Shown here piece after piece: positions 24,867 through 33,141 of a stretch of 64,000 nt of DNA. The notes under the pieces were generated by a model, which saw only the letters and a list, made by a program, of their open reading frames with translations, was not told the DNA's origin and searched no databases. The stretch is taken from the NCBI GenBank assembly GCA_019244165.1, contig JAFATA010000020.1:89201-153200 (forward strand), given 5' to 3'. The position numbers and the translations under genes were made by a program. Positions within the stretch are counted from its first letter, which is position 1, and each line of letters begins with the position of its first letter. Source of the DNA: Pseudonocardiales bacterium (lineage in GTDB: Bacteria > Actinomycetota > Actinomycetes > Mycobacteriales > Pseudonocardiaceae).

Positions 24867-25490
24867 GTGCCTGCACTCTGCCTGCCGATCCCCACGCGGG
24901 TTGTTGTCCTGGTGTCCGGTACCGGGACGCTGCTGCAGGCCTTACTGGACGCCGCCGGCCCGGACTATCCTGCCCAGGTCGTCGCTGTCGGCGCGGACCG
25001 GGCCGGCACCGGTGGGCTAGCCCGCGCGGAGGACCGTGGGCTGCCAACCTTCGTCGTTGAGCTGGCCCAGCACCCCGACCGGGCCTCCTGGGACGCCGCA
25101 CTCACCCAGGCGGTCGCCGCGCAGGCCCCGGATCTGGTCGTCACCGCCGGGTTCATGAAGATTCTGGGCCCAGCGTTCCTGGACCGCTTCGGCGGCCGCA
25201 TCATCAACACCCACCCCGCGCTGCTGCCCGCGTTTCCTGGCTTGCACCCGGTGGCACGTGCCCTGGCGCACGGGGTCCGGGTGACCGGCGCGACCGTGCA
25301 CCTGGTGGACGCGGGTGTGGATACTGGTCCGATCCTGGCCCAGCGTGCCGTTGAGGTGCTGCCTGATGACACCGAGGCGCGGCTGCACGAGCGGATCAAG
25401 ATTGTGGAGCGGCGGCTGCTGGTGGACGTCGTTGCCGAGGTGGCCCGCCAGGGGTGCACCGTCATCGGACGAAAGGTCTCACTGCCATGA
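24867..25490 (+). CDS. purN: Phosphoribosylglycinamide formyltransferase
   Basis: 207 residues from GTG 24867 with GGAAAG upstream; an in-frame ATG at 24840 lacks a site. The motif [20 protein letters not shown] is the phosphate loop (the usual SGxGSN reads SGTGTL). [34 protein letters not shown] and [20 protein letters not shown] contain the catalytic N-H-D set. It transfers formyl from N10-formyl-THF to GAR. Its stop overlaps the purH start (ATGA). The gene now begins right after a truncated radical-SAM gene, so the usual upstream promoter region may have been changed by that deletion. Confidence 0.93.
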   Translation: MPALCLPIPTRVVVLVSGTGTLLQALLDAAGPDYPAQVVAVGADRAGTGGLARAEDRGLPTFVVELAQHPDRASWDAALTQAVAAQAPDLVVTAGFMKILGPAFLDRFGGRIINTHPALLPAFPGLHPVARALAHGVRVTGATVHLVDAGVDTGPILAQRAVEVLPDDTEARLHERIKIVERRLLVDVVAEVARQGCTVIGRKVSLP

Positions 25491-27070
25491 CCCTCGACGA
25501 TCGCCGGCTGGTACGCAGGGCGCTGCTGAGCGTGTCGGACAAGAGCGGCCTGGTGGAGCTAGCCACCGGATTGCACGCGGCCGGGGTGGACATTGTCTCC
25601 ACCGGCTCGACGGCGAACGTGATCGCCGACGCGGGAGTGCCGGTGACCGGGATCGAGGAGCTCACCGGTTTCCCGGAATCCCTGGACGGGCGGGTCAAAA
25701 CCCTGCACCCGCAGGTGCACGCCGGACTGCTTGCCGACACTCGCAAGCCGGAGCACCTGGCCCAGCTGGCCGCCCTGGACATCGCGCCCTTCGAGTTGCT
25801 GGTCGTCAACCTGTACCCCTTCCAGGCCACCGTGGCCGGGCTGGCCAGCTTTGACGAGTGCATCGAGCAGATCGACATTGGGGGCCCGGCGCTGGTGCGG
25901 GCTGGGGCGAAGAACCACGCTTCGGTGGCCGTGGTGGTGGACCCGACGGTCTACCTCGACGTGCTGGACGCGGTCCAAGTCGGAGGGTTCACCTTGGCGC
26001 AGCGCCAGAAGTTGGCCGTCGCCGCGTTCCGGCACACCGCGGACTATGACATCGCCGTGGCGTCCTGGATGGGCTCAGCCCTTCCCGGGGATGCCGAGTT
26101 TCCCCCGTGGGTGGGTGCTTCCTGGTGGCGCGTGGCAGCGTTGCGTTACGGGGAAAACCCGCACCAGCGGGCTGCGCTGTATGCCGCGGGTACCGCTGCG
26201 GGGGGTCTGGCGGGGGGACTGGCGACTGCGCAGCAGCTGCACGGCAAGGAGATGTCTTACAACAATTATGTTGACGCCGACGCAGCCTGGCGAGCCGCGC
26301 ATGACCACGACGGCGCCTGTGTGGCGATCATTAAGCACGCCAACCCATGCGGTATCGCGGTCTCGTCCACTGGGGACATCGCCGAGGCGCACCGCAAGGC
26401 GCATGCCTGCGACCCGACGAGCGCGTTCGGGGGAGTCATCGGAGCCAACCGCGAGGTCACCGTCGAGCTGGCCGAGCAGGTGAGCGAGGTGTTCACCGAA
26501 GTGCTGCTGGCGCCCTCGTATGCCAGCGGTGCGGTGGACGTGCTGGCCCGTAAGAAGAACATCCGGCTGCTGGTGGCCTCACCTCCCGAACCTCCCGAGC
26601 GCGGTGGTATCGAATTTCGGGCGTTGTCGGGTGGGTTGCTGCTGCAGACTCGGGACGCGATCGACGCCCCCGGCGACGATCCGGCGTCCTGGACGCTGGC
26701 TACCGGTGCACCCGTGGACCGGTCGACTCTGGCCGATCTTGCTTTCGCCTGGCGGGCCTGCCGCGCGGTGCGTTCCAACGCGATCCTGCTCGCCACGCAG
26801 GCGGCCACCGTCGGCATCGGTATGGGGCAGGTGAACCGGGTGGACGCCGCCCGACTCGCGGTCAGCCGGGCCGGGCGGCGGGCGGTAGGTTCGGTGGCCG
26901 CCTCCGATGCGTTCTTCCCGTTCCCCGACGGCCTGGTGGTGCTGCTCGACGCCGGGGTTCGCGCCGTGGTGCAGCCTGGGGGGTCGGTTCGTGACGCCGA
27001 GGTGATCGCCGCCGCGCAGGCCGCCGGAGTGCCGCTTTACCTCACCGGCACCCGGCACTTTGCGCACTGA
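25487..27070 (+). CDS. purH: Bifunctional AICAR formyltransferase/IMP cyclohydrolase
   Basis: 527 residues from ATG 25487, overlapping the purN stop by 4 nt. The MGS-like cyclohydrolase domain (residues 1-150) starts [20 protein letters not shown] with [20 protein letters not shown] and [13 protein letters not shown]. The transformylase domain follows with [42 protein letters not shown] and FFPFPDGL; the C-terminus is the usual [12 protein letters not shown]...GTRHFAH. It performs the last two steps of IMP synthesis. The final 29 nt overlap the convergent gene. Confidence 0.96.
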   Translation: MTLDDRRLVRRALLSVSDKSGLVELATGLHAAGVDIVSTGSTANVIADAGVPVTGIEELTGFPESLDGRVKTLHPQVHAGLLADTRKPEHLAQLAALDIAPFELLVVNLYPFQATVAGLASFDECIEQIDIGGPALVRAGAKNHASVAVVVDPTVYLDVLDAVQVGGFTLAQRQKLAVAAFRHTADYDIAVASWMGSALPGDAEFPPWVGASWWRVAALRYGENPHQRAALYAAGTAAGGLAGGLATAQQLHGKEMSYNNYVDADAAWRAAHDHDGACVAIIKHANPCGIAVSSTGDIAEAHRKAHACDPTSAFGGVIGANREVTVELAEQVSEVFTEVLLAPSYASGAVDVLARKKNIRLLVASPPEPPERGGIEFRALSGGLLLQTRDAIDAPGDDPASWTLATGAPVDRSTLADLAFAWRACRAVRSNAILLATQAATVGIGMGQVNRVDAARLAVSRAGRRAVGSVAASDAFFPFPDGLVVLLDAGVRAVVQPGGSVRDAEVIAAAQAAGVPLYLTGTRHFAH

Positions 27071-27869
27071 GCACCTCGACCACGACGCCGGGCCGCAGGC
27101 CGGTGTGGTGCGCCGCGGAGTCGCCGCGACGGGCCAGCGTGAGGTGCCCCGCGGAGTCGATGAGCACGATGAGCTCGCCGTGCTCCACGTCGGCAAAGGT
27201 CTTGCCCAAGCGTGCCCGCCGTGCGCCGGCTGGCCACTGGACCCTCGCTGATGCCCCGGCCTGCAGGCCGAGTGTGGCCAGCTCGGCCGCACCGGCGGCC
27301 AGCGCCACGTTGCCGAAGTGGTCCACGGTCAGCACCTCGGCCCGGATCAGATCGTCCTCCACCTGGCACACCGGAGTCTGCAGGGTGACCAACGACGCCG
27401 GGCCAAGGGCGGGTCCCAGCTTCTCCGGCGGCACGCCGCAGGCCAGATGAGCGGCGACCGCTGCGAAGACGTCACGGCCGTGGAACGTCGCACTGACCGT
27501 CGGCAGCTGGTAGCTGGGCTCGGTGAGCTCGTAGGCGGCGCGCACCCCGCCCAGCGCCTGTGCCGCGGGGACCAGCAGCCCATTGTCCGGGCCGACCAGG
27601 ACAGCCTCATCGCTGACCAGCGCGATCCCGCGGCGCGCCGTACCGACCCCCGGGTCGACAACCGCGACATGCACCGCCGGGGGCAGCCAGGGCAGCGTGT
27701 CGGCAAGCACCACCGAGCCGTGACGCACATTGCCGGGCTCGATTGCATGGGTCACATCCAGCACCCGCGCCCCGGGCGCGATCCGGGCCATGACGCCGTG
27801 GCAGGCTGCCACGAACCCGTCCGCGTAGCCGTAGTCGGTGCATAGAGAGATCCAGTCAAAGCCCGTCAC
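27042..27869 (-). CDS. S-adenosyl-L-methionine hydroxide adenosyltransferase (DUF62)
   Basis: 275 residues from GTG 27869; the same frame stays open upstream across imuA'/imuB antisense, which is a shadow. The sequence [20 protein letters not shown], then [20 protein letters not shown], then [28 protein letters not shown] and [19 protein letters not shown] is the SAM hydroxide adenosyltransferase/fluorinase fold. The Asp-Thr-containing LCTDYG and the VDPGVGT loops are the active-site elements of the hydrolase, which splits SAM to adenosine and methionine. Its 3' end overlaps purH by 29 nt tail to tail. Confidence 0.88.
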   Translation of the reverse strand: MTGFDWISLCTDYGYADGFVAACHGVMARIAPGARVLDVTHAIEPGNVRHGSVVLADTLPWLPPAVHVAVVDPGVGTARRGIALVSDEAVLVGPDNGLLVPAAQALGGVRAAYELTEPSYQLPTVSATFHGRDVFAAVAAHLACGVPPEKLGPALGPASLVTLQTPVCQVEDDLIRAEVLTVDHFGNVALAAGAAELATLGLQAGASARVQWPAGARRARLGKTFADVEHGELIVLIDSAGHLTLARRGDSAAHHTGLRPGVVVEVLSAQSAGCR

Positions 27870-27950
27870 GGTGTCGAGTGTGCCCCAGATCCCCGCGTGG
27901 GCGTGATGTGAGGGGGTTGACGGCGCCCGGCTGTTCGGGTTAACTCTGTA

Positions 27951-27966
27951 TCGAACAAATGTTCGA
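27951..27966. promoter_or_regulatory. LexA SOS box upstream of imuA'
   Basis: TCGAACAAATGTTCGA is a perfect match to the actinobacterial LexA operator TCGAAC-N4-GTTCGA, extended outward by A/T and symmetric. It lies 90 nt before the chosen imuA' start, with a TTAACT/TGTATC promoter-like stretch overlapping it. LexA binding here would repress imuA'-imuB until DNA damage. Confidence 0.92.
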
Positions 27967-28056
27967 TATCTGCGCTGCCTTCCCCGCGGCGAACCTGGGT
28001 GCGGTGTCGTGACGCCGGCATCCAGGTGTTGGGAGGCCCCGTTGGGAGGCTGCGGT

Positions 28057-28083
28057 ATGGCGGGTATGGCGGGTATGGCAAGT
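28057..28083. repeat. 9-bp triplication containing start codons
   Basis: ATGGCGGGT at 28057-28065 and 28066-28074 and ATGGCAAGT at 28075-28083. Each unit offers an in-frame ATG, so up to three alternative starts exist for ImuA', only the first with a good ribosome site. Confidence 0.85.
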
Positions 28084-28761
28084 GCGGGTGTGGCGTTGGT
28101 GCTGCAGCGGGTGCCGGTTGTACCTGCCTCGACGCTGGGGGAGCGGCTCGACGTCCCCGGCGGCCGGCCGCCGTTTCCCGTGGTTGAACCGCTCGCGCTG
28201 CTGCTGCCCCGTGGGCTGCGCCGAGGGTCGATCGTCGCGGTGCATGGCTCGCTGGCGTTGCTGCTGGCACTGCTGGCCGCGGCCACCGCGCAAGGGGTCT
28301 GGGCCGCGGTGGTCGGCGTCGGCGACCTTGGCGTGCTGGCCGCGGCTGAGGCGGGGGTGGTGGTGCAGCGGCTGGCGCTGGTTCCCCGACCTGGGTTGGA
28401 TCCGGCATCGGTGGCTGCGGCTCTGCTCGACGGGGTAGGCCTGGTGGCGCTGGCTGGTACCGACCGGATGCCCCCCGGTGTTCGGCGATCTCTGGCTGCC
28501 AGGGCCCGGCAGCGCGGGTCGGTCTTGCTCCCGCTCGGTCGATGGCCGGGCGCGGAGGTCGAGCTGGACTGCCGTGTCGAGGCCTGGTACGGCGCTGAGG
28601 CCGGATATGGGCGGCTGCGCGCTCGCGAGGTCGTGGTGCGTGCAGCCGGCCGGGGTGCGGCGGCCCGGCCTCGCACCGCCCGCTTGCTGCTGCCTGGTCC
28701 TGACGGCGTGGTGGCGCAGGCGCTCCCGGACCTGACTCCAGGAATCAGAGCGGCGGGCTGA
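28057..28761 (+). CDS. imuA': ImuA'-like SOS mutagenesis accessory protein
   Basis: 234 residues from ATG 28057, chosen because GGGAGG lies 7 nt upstream; a GTG at 28009 has none. RecA-like, degenerate: the region PLALLLPRGLRRGSIVAVHG with SLALLLALLAAAT is where a Walker A would be, but no GKT is present, as in mycobacterial ImuA'. Later strands (VGVGDLGVLAAAEAGVVVQR) and a basic C-terminus (RAAGRGAAARPRTARLLLPG) follow. It forms the mutasome with ImuB and DnaE2. The first codons form a 9-bp triplication (MAGMAGMAS). It overlaps imuB by one base. Confidence 0.85.
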   Translation: MAGMAGMASAGVALVLQRVPVVPASTLGERLDVPGGRPPFPVVEPLALLLPRGLRRGSIVAVHGSLALLLALLAAATAQGVWAAVVGVGDLGVLAAAEAGVVVQRLALVPRPGLDPASVAAALLDGVGLVALAGTDRMPPGVRRSLAARARQRGSVLLPLGRWPGAEVELDCRVEAWYGAEAGYGRLRAREVVVRAAGRGAAARPRTARLLLPGPDGVVAQALPDLTPGIRAAG

Positions 28762-30185
28762 TGGTGCCTACCCGTGTTGTGGTGGTCTGGTGCCCGGAGC
28801 TGGTCGTGCTCGCCGACGACCCGGACCGGGACGCCCAGGGGTTCGAGCCGGTGGTCGCCGCGGTCGAGTCGCTGGTGCCCGGCGTGGAAGTGGTGTGTCC
28901 CGGACTGGTCGCGGTGCCGGCTCGCGGCCCGACCCGGTACTTCGGCGATGAGTCCAGGGTGGCCGAGCGGATCGTCGAGGTGGTCGCTGCGCGGACCGGG
29001 GTGCAATGCCAGGTTGGCATCGCCGACGGCTTGTTCGCCGCGACCCTGGCCGCGCAGCGTGGCCTGCGGGTGCCCCCGGGTGATTCGGTCGGCTTTCTCG
29101 CCGGACTGGGCATTGCCGAGCTGCACCAGCCCGCTGTGACCGGGGCTGATCGAGCCGCGCTGGTGGACCTGCTGCACCGGCTGGGGCTGCGCATCCTCGG
29201 CGCGTTTGCCGCCCTGCCCGTCGACGACGTCGCCTCCCGGTTCGGTCTCGACGGGGTGCGCGCGCACCGACTCGCCCGGGGGCTTGACGAGCGTTTGCCG
29301 CTGCGCCGTCCCCCACCGGCCGATCTCACCGTCACCCGCCGGTTCGACCCGCCGCTGGAGCGGGTCGATGCGGCGGTATTCGCCTCCCGGGAAGCCGCCG
29401 GACACCTGCACACCGCGCTGGCCTCCCGTGGCCTGGCCTGTGTCCGGCTCGGGATCAGCGCCTGCACCGAAGCGGGCGAGGAGCTGCACCGGGTGTGGCG
29501 CTACACCGAGTCGCTGACCGAATCCGCCATCGCCGATCGGGTGCGCTGGCAGCTGGATGGCTGGCTCACTTCCCGCGGATCACGCCCCAGCGCGGGTATC
29601 ACGCTGCTGCGGCTGATCCCGGAAGAGACGATCGGCGGGCAGGCCTTGCAGCGTGGACTGTGGGGGGAGTCGGGGAAAGACGACGAGCGGGCCGACCGGG
29701 CACTGGTCCGGGTGCAGGGAATGCTGGGGCACCAGGCGGTACTCATGGGGGTGCTCGGCGGTGGCCGGGACCCCACCGACCGGGTGCGCCTGGTGCCCTG
29801 GGGAGACGGCCTGACCCCGGTGCGTGATGTGCACTTTCCCTGGCCGGGCCGGTTGCCTGCGCCGTCCCCGTCCCGGGTGCCCACCCATCCGTTGCCTGCC
29901 GAGGTGTTTGACGATGCCGGACGCGCTCTCGGGGTGAACGGGCGTGGGAGGCTCACCGGTGTCCCGTACCGGATCGCAGCGGAGGAGAACCTGCCGCCTC
30001 GGGTGCTGAGCTGGGCCGGGCCCTGGCCTCTTGTGGAGCGCTGGTGGGGGCCGGGAGGAGGGCGGTGCTGCGCGCGACTGCAGGCGGTGCTCGGTGCCGA
30101 ACCCGTCGAACCCAGCACCGAGCCGCTCGCGGTGTTGCTGGCCTATGAGACGGGCCACTGGCGGGTCGAGGGAGTCTACGAGTAG
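28761..30185 (+). CDS. imuB: ImuB Y-family polymerase-like protein with shortened N-terminus
   Basis: 474 residues, start overlapping the imuA' stop (TGATG). The palm remnant RYFGDESRVAERIVEVVAAR, the thumb segment GLRILGAFAALPVDDVASRF and the little-finger part (LTVTRRFDPPLERVDAAVFA) show the DinB-like fold. The C-terminal RPxxWW-type end (WPLVERWWGPGGG) is the ImuB tail that binds partners. ImuB normally has no catalytic acidic residues and bridges DnaE2 to the beta clamp. Here VVVVWCPELVVLADDPDRDA joins the first strand directly to a segment usually about 45 residues later (from memory), so an in-frame deletion is inferred. Function may be impaired. Confidence 0.85.
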   Translation: MVPTRVVVVWCPELVVLADDPDRDAQGFEPVVAAVESLVPGVEVVCPGLVAVPARGPTRYFGDESRVAERIVEVVAARTGVQCQVGIADGLFAATLAAQRGLRVPPGDSVGFLAGLGIAELHQPAVTGADRAALVDLLHRLGLRILGAFAALPVDDVASRFGLDGVRAHRLARGLDERLPLRRPPPADLTVTRRFDPPLERVDAAVFASREAAGHLHTALASRGLACVRLGISACTEAGEELHRVWRYTESLTESAIADRVRWQLDGWLTSRGSRPSAGITLLRLIPEETIGGQALQRGLWGESGKDDERADRALVRVQGMLGHQAVLMGVLGGGRDPTDRVRLVPWGDGLTPVRDVHFPWPGRLPAPSPSRVPTHPLPAEVFDDAGRALGVNGRGRLTGVPYRIAAEENLPPRVLSWAGPWPLVERWWGPGGGRCCARLQAVLGAEPVEPSTEPLAVLLAYETGHWRVEGVYE

Positions 30186-30272
30186 ATCGGCGCTGGCCAG
30201 ACGGTGGAAAGATGGTCAGATGACCATCAGCTCCAGGGAAGCGCTCGAACGCGGGGCGCGCAGGGGGTGGCG

Positions 30273-31148
30273 ATGATGCCGTCCCTCTACGAGCTGCGCT
30301 CCCACCGCTCGCTGTCCTCGCCGGTGCTGCTCCTTGCCACGGAGAGCTGGGTCGATGCAGGGCTTGGAGCCCAAGCAGCCATCGCTCAGATTCTCGAGAC
30401 GATCCCGACCGAAGTGCTGGCCACCTTCAATGTCGACGAACTCATCGACTTCCGGTCTCGCCGTCCTATCGTGCGGATCTCTGATGGAGTCCTTGACACG
30501 GTGAGTTGGCCCGAGATCCAACTGCGGGCTGGTGAGGATGCCGCCGGCAGAAGTGTTCTCACCCTGGTGGGGCCCGAGCCCGACATGGCGTGGCATTCCT
30601 TCGTGCAGGCCATTGTGGAGCTGGCCATGCGGCTGGAAGTGCGGCTCGTGGTCGGGCTCGGCGCCTACGCGGCTCCTGTCCCCCATACCCGCCCGGTCGG
30701 CCTCATCGCCATCGCCACAGTGGCTGAGCTGGCGGCGCAGGTGGGCGTGGTGCCGGGCACCGCCGAAATGCCGGCCGGGATCCAGACGGCTCTGCAGGAG
30801 GGCTTCGCCGCGGCGGGTATCCCCGCTATCGGGGTGTGGGCGCGAGTGCCCTACTACTTGGCGGGCATCCCTTACCCCGCGGCTTCCGCCGCTCTCATCG
30901 ATGCGTTCTCAGCGGTGGCCGGGCTGCAGCTCGACGCTGAGGAGTTGCATGCCGTGGCGGGTAGTACGTTGAGCCAGATCGACGAGATTGTCGCCAACAG
31001 CGAAGAATACCGTGCGCTGGTGCGTCGTCTGGAGGCCGCGTTCGACGACAAGGTGGCCCCGCCACCCGACTTCTCGGACCTTCCGTCCGGCGATGAGCTC
31101 GCCGCCGAGCTGGAGCGTTTCCTGCGCGGCGAGCAGGGAGAGCAGTAA
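30273..31148 (+). CDS. PAC2 family protein
   Basis: 291 residues from ATG 30273. PAC2 fold: LLLATESWVDAGLGAQAAIA, then FNVDELIDFRSRRPIVRISD, LVGPEPDMAWHSFVQAIVEL and LVVGLGAYAAPVPHTRPVGL. The C-terminal AWARVPYYLAG-like stretch and acidic helical tail fit the actinobacterial Rv2125-like members, which relate to proteasome-assembly chaperones in fold. Biochemical role unknown. It starts 87 nt after imuB on the same strand; it may be read through from the SOS unit. Confidence 0.82.
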   Translation: MMPSLYELRSHRSLSSPVLLLATESWVDAGLGAQAAIAQILETIPTEVLATFNVDELIDFRSRRPIVRISDGVLDTVSWPEIQLRAGEDAAGRSVLTLVGPEPDMAWHSFVQAIVELAMRLEVRLVVGLGAYAAPVPHTRPVGLIAIATVAELAAQVGVVPGTAEMPAGIQTALQEGFAAAGIPAIGVWARVPYYLAGIPYPAASAALIDAFSAVAGLQLDAEELHAVAGSTLSQIDEIVANSEEYRALVRRLEAAFDDKVAPPPDFSDLPSGDELAAELERFLRGEQGEQ

Positions 31149-31174
31149 CGGACGGCCCGCGCTGTGGCCTGTGC

Positions 31175-31306
31175 TCAGTGGGCGCTGTACTCCTCGCTGG
31201 TGACGTGCCGGGTCTGCCCGACGGCGTGGCGGTGCCAGGCGGTGCGGGTGCAGGGGGCGAAGCGCACGGTGTTGACGCGCATGTGTCCGTTGACATCGAA
31301 GATTGT
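31175..31306 (-). pseudogene. Remnant of a cupin-domain protein
   Basis: 43 codons read TIFDVNGHMRVNTVRFAPCT, then RTAWHRHAVGQTRHVTSEEY and SAH. This matches the start of a one-domain cupin (VRFxPGxRTAWHxHxxGQT) joined straight to its usual C-terminal end (HVTDEEYxA). The barrel strands in between, including the PGD and HxHG parts, are missing. No start codon is evident. The rest of the gap 31149-31474 shows nothing else recognisable. Confidence 0.6.
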
Positions 31307-31474
31307 CTGAGACCAGGGTGCTGAGTTGGGATGTCTTGACTGCGTTTACCAACCCGAACCCGTTGTACGGCGGCGGTTACCGATTGGTGCACGCGGCCGT
31401 TTTGCGGCACAGAATTCGCGCGGTGTCTTGACCACCTGGTCACGCGACGCTGCCTGCCGCCGGCATGACCCGTA

Positions 31475-31954
31475 TTAGCGGACACTGGCCACCGCGGTGG
31501 TGGCAAGGGCGTCGGCGGGTAGGCCCAGATGGTGGCGCAACGCCTCGATGTCGGCGGCGTCCTTGGGTCGCTTCAGTTCCTCCTTGTAGCGCAGCACTTC
31601 CCTCAGCGGGGCGAACCGAAGCCCGTCGATGATCTCGGCGTTGTCGATCAACGCGTCGGTGTCCCAGTCCTGTGTGATCCAGTGCTCGAAGAACTGGAGG
31701 CGGCCCTGGCAGAACTGCCACACATGGTCGCCGCTGCGAGTGCCCAGCGCAGGCGTCCCGTCGGCTGAAACGCGCTCCCACGCCGCGCCGCGCGCCACGA
31801 CGTCCAGATCACTCACCTGGGTACGCAGGCCGTGCGCGAGCAGGGGCGCGCTGCCGAAGATCACGAAGTGATCCGGATCGAGGCCCATGTTCCGCAGTTC
31901 CCGGATCAGCCGATTGCTCCGTACCCGCGCCGCCTCAGGGGCTACTAGCGGCAT
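31475..31954 (-). CDS. Nucleotidyltransferase-fold protein
   Basis: 159 residues, ATG start. DHFVIFGSAPLLAHGLRTQV followed by SDLDVVARG gives the GS...D-x-D pattern of the minimal nucleotidyltransferase fold. The C-terminal YKEELKRPKDAADIEALRHH helix is typical of the AbiEii/NTase group. No partner antitoxin gene is adjacent; the small membrane protein gene ends one base upstream of its start, so the two are cotranscribed. An antitoxin or housekeeping role cannot be chosen. Confidence 0.65.
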   Translation of the reverse strand: MPLVAPEAARVRSNRLIRELRNMGLDPDHFVIFGSAPLLAHGLRTQVSDLDVVARGAAWERVSADGTPALGTRSGDHVWQFCQGRLQFFEHWITQDWDTDALIDNAEIIDGLRFAPLREVLRYKEELKRPKDAADIEALRHHLGLPADALATTAVASVR

Positions 31955-31955
31955 G

Positions 31956-32243
31956 TCAGTCCTTAGCCGACGGTGGTGTGCGCCGGACGAGCATCAGCCA
32001 GTCGAGCACCGACCGCCCGGCCGCGGCTTCGGACGGCTGATCGGCGAGGGTACTCAGCGCGCGGATGATCTCCGGGCGCTGTGGCGGGCTGCTGTCCTGC
32101 AATGCCCGCGCGAGCCGGTCGGTCAGCGACTTCTCGCGCAAGTGGACCATTCGCAACGACACCCACGCCCGCACCACCACGCCGATCGTCGCCGCGATCA
32201 CGGCGACGATCACGTTTGGGTCGGTGAGCAGGTTCGCGGACAC
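31956..32243 (-). CDS. Small single-pass membrane protein
   Basis: 95 residues, GTG start. One N-terminal helix (NVIVAVIAATIGVVVRAWVS) is followed by a basic cytoplasmic region (LREKSLTDRLARALQDSSPP, then RPEIIRALSTL). No domain was recognised. It lies 6 nt after the Crp-family gene and 1 nt before the nucleotidyltransferase-fold gene, so the three form one minus-strand operon. A signalling or membrane-sensor role is conceivable but not shown. Confidence 0.6.
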   Translation of the reverse strand: MSANLLTDPNVIVAVIAATIGVVVRAWVSLRMVHLREKSLTDRLARALQDSSPPQRPEIIRALSTLADQPSEAAAGRSVLDWLMLVRRTPPSAKD

Positions 32244-32249
32244 CGGGCT

Positions 32250-32936
32250 TCACCCGGACGCCAGCGGCTTGCCGTCGGCGACGTCCGCGAGCGCGGCGAC
32301 ATCGCGGATGCACAGCACTAGGCGCCCGGTGTCGACCAGCCCGTTGTCCTTGAAAACCTTGACCGCCTTCTTCACCGCCTCCACCGACGAACCGGTCAAC
32401 GTCGCGAGGTCCTTCTGCGCTAGGCGCACGCTGCGCGTGCCGTCGTCGTGCGTGGTGGTCAGGCCGCGCTCCACCAGCTCGGCGAGCGCCTTGGCCAGCC
32501 TGCGCTCCACTGCCAGATCCGAATCGCCGATCTTCTTGCTCGCCTCATCGAGCCGGTTGCCGAGCTCAACGATCAGCGCGTCTTTCGCGCGCGGGTGCTC
32601 GTCCACGAACCGTCGCCATTCGATGTCGGAGACGTGCAGCACGGTGACGTCGTCCCATGCCACGACGGTCGCCGAACGCGGCTTGCCCAGCAGGACGCCC
32701 ATCTCGCCGACGGTCTCGCCAGGCCCACGGAGCGCGATGATCCGTTCCGGCTTGCCCGAGATGACCTTGACGGTGCCCTTGCGGATCAGCAAGACGAAGT
32801 CGCTGTCCTCGCCCTCACGCATGAACGTGTGGCCCGCTTGGCGGCGCAGGGTACTTCCCACCCGCTCCAACTCAAGGGTTTCCTCCTTGGTGAGCAGCGG
32901 AGCGCCCTGTGCAAAGTGCTGTTCATCCATGATCAT
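32250..32936 (-). CDS. Crp/Fnr family transcriptional regulator
   Basis: 228 residues from ATG 32936 (a second ATG at 32930 is possible). The cyclic-nucleotide-binding beta barrel is seen in GHTFMREGEDSDFVLLIRKG, TVKVISGKPERIIALRGPGE and GEMGVLLGKPRSATVVAWDD. In the phosphate-binding cassette the usual arginine-serine pair reads PRSATV, consistent with cAMP/cGMP binding. The C-terminal winged helix (RLAQKDLATLTGSSVEAVKK) follows. Its ATG overlaps the stop of a short upstream frame. It probably controls its own operon. Confidence 0.85.
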   Translation of the reverse strand: MIMDEQHFAQGAPLLTKEETLELERVGSTLRRQAGHTFMREGEDSDFVLLIRKGTVKVISGKPERIIALRGPGETVGEMGVLLGKPRSATVVAWDDVTVLHVSDIEWRRFVDEHPRAKDALIVELGNRLDEASKKIGDSDLAVERRLAKALAELVERGLTTTHDDGTRSVRLAQKDLATLTGSSVEAVKKAVKVFKDNGLVDTGRLVLCIRDVAALADVADGKPLASG

Positions 32937-33136
32937 AAGTGTACGAATATCCTTAACAAGAGGCAACCGTGCCAGGGTCCTGGTGTCGTCGAGCCGACGT
33001 GGCACCAGGACAAGATCCCGACGTGACCGGTGGGCTGGCTTATCAATGACCAGGTCGGGCACTTTCCCCATGTGTTCGCGCCAACGTGGTAGGTGCACGT
33101 GCGGCAACGTCCGTTCATGTCCAGCGCCTCGACCAT
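32933..33136 (-). CDS. Possible small cysteine-rich protein coupled to the Crp gene
   Basis: 67 codons, ATG with AAGGA only 2-3 nt upstream, or ATG 33118. The N-terminal part CRTCTYHVGANTWGKC has the look of a small zinc ribbon, and its stop overlaps the Crp ATG (ATGA). The C-terminal half is unremarkable and may be out of frame with the original gene. It begins 5 nt from the transposase on the other strand, so the insertion may have cut it. Confidence 0.3.
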   Translation of the reverse strand: MVEALDMNGRCRTCTYHVGANTWGKCPTWSLISQPTGHVGILSWCHVGSTTPGPWHGCLLLRIFVHL

Positions 33137-33141
33137 GATCC

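Noticed and set aside
27042..29489. 815-codon minus-strand frame
   Set aside because: Only its last 275 codons (SAM hydroxide adenosyltransferase) are protein-like; the rest is the antisense of imuA'/imuB with Ser/Pro/Arg-rich composition.
31475..32936. Toxin-antitoxin or abortive-infection system (nucleotidyltransferase, small membrane protein, Crp)
   Set aside because: The NTase-fold protein fits such systems loosely, but no antitoxin-like partner or toxin motif is present, so only the fold is reported.
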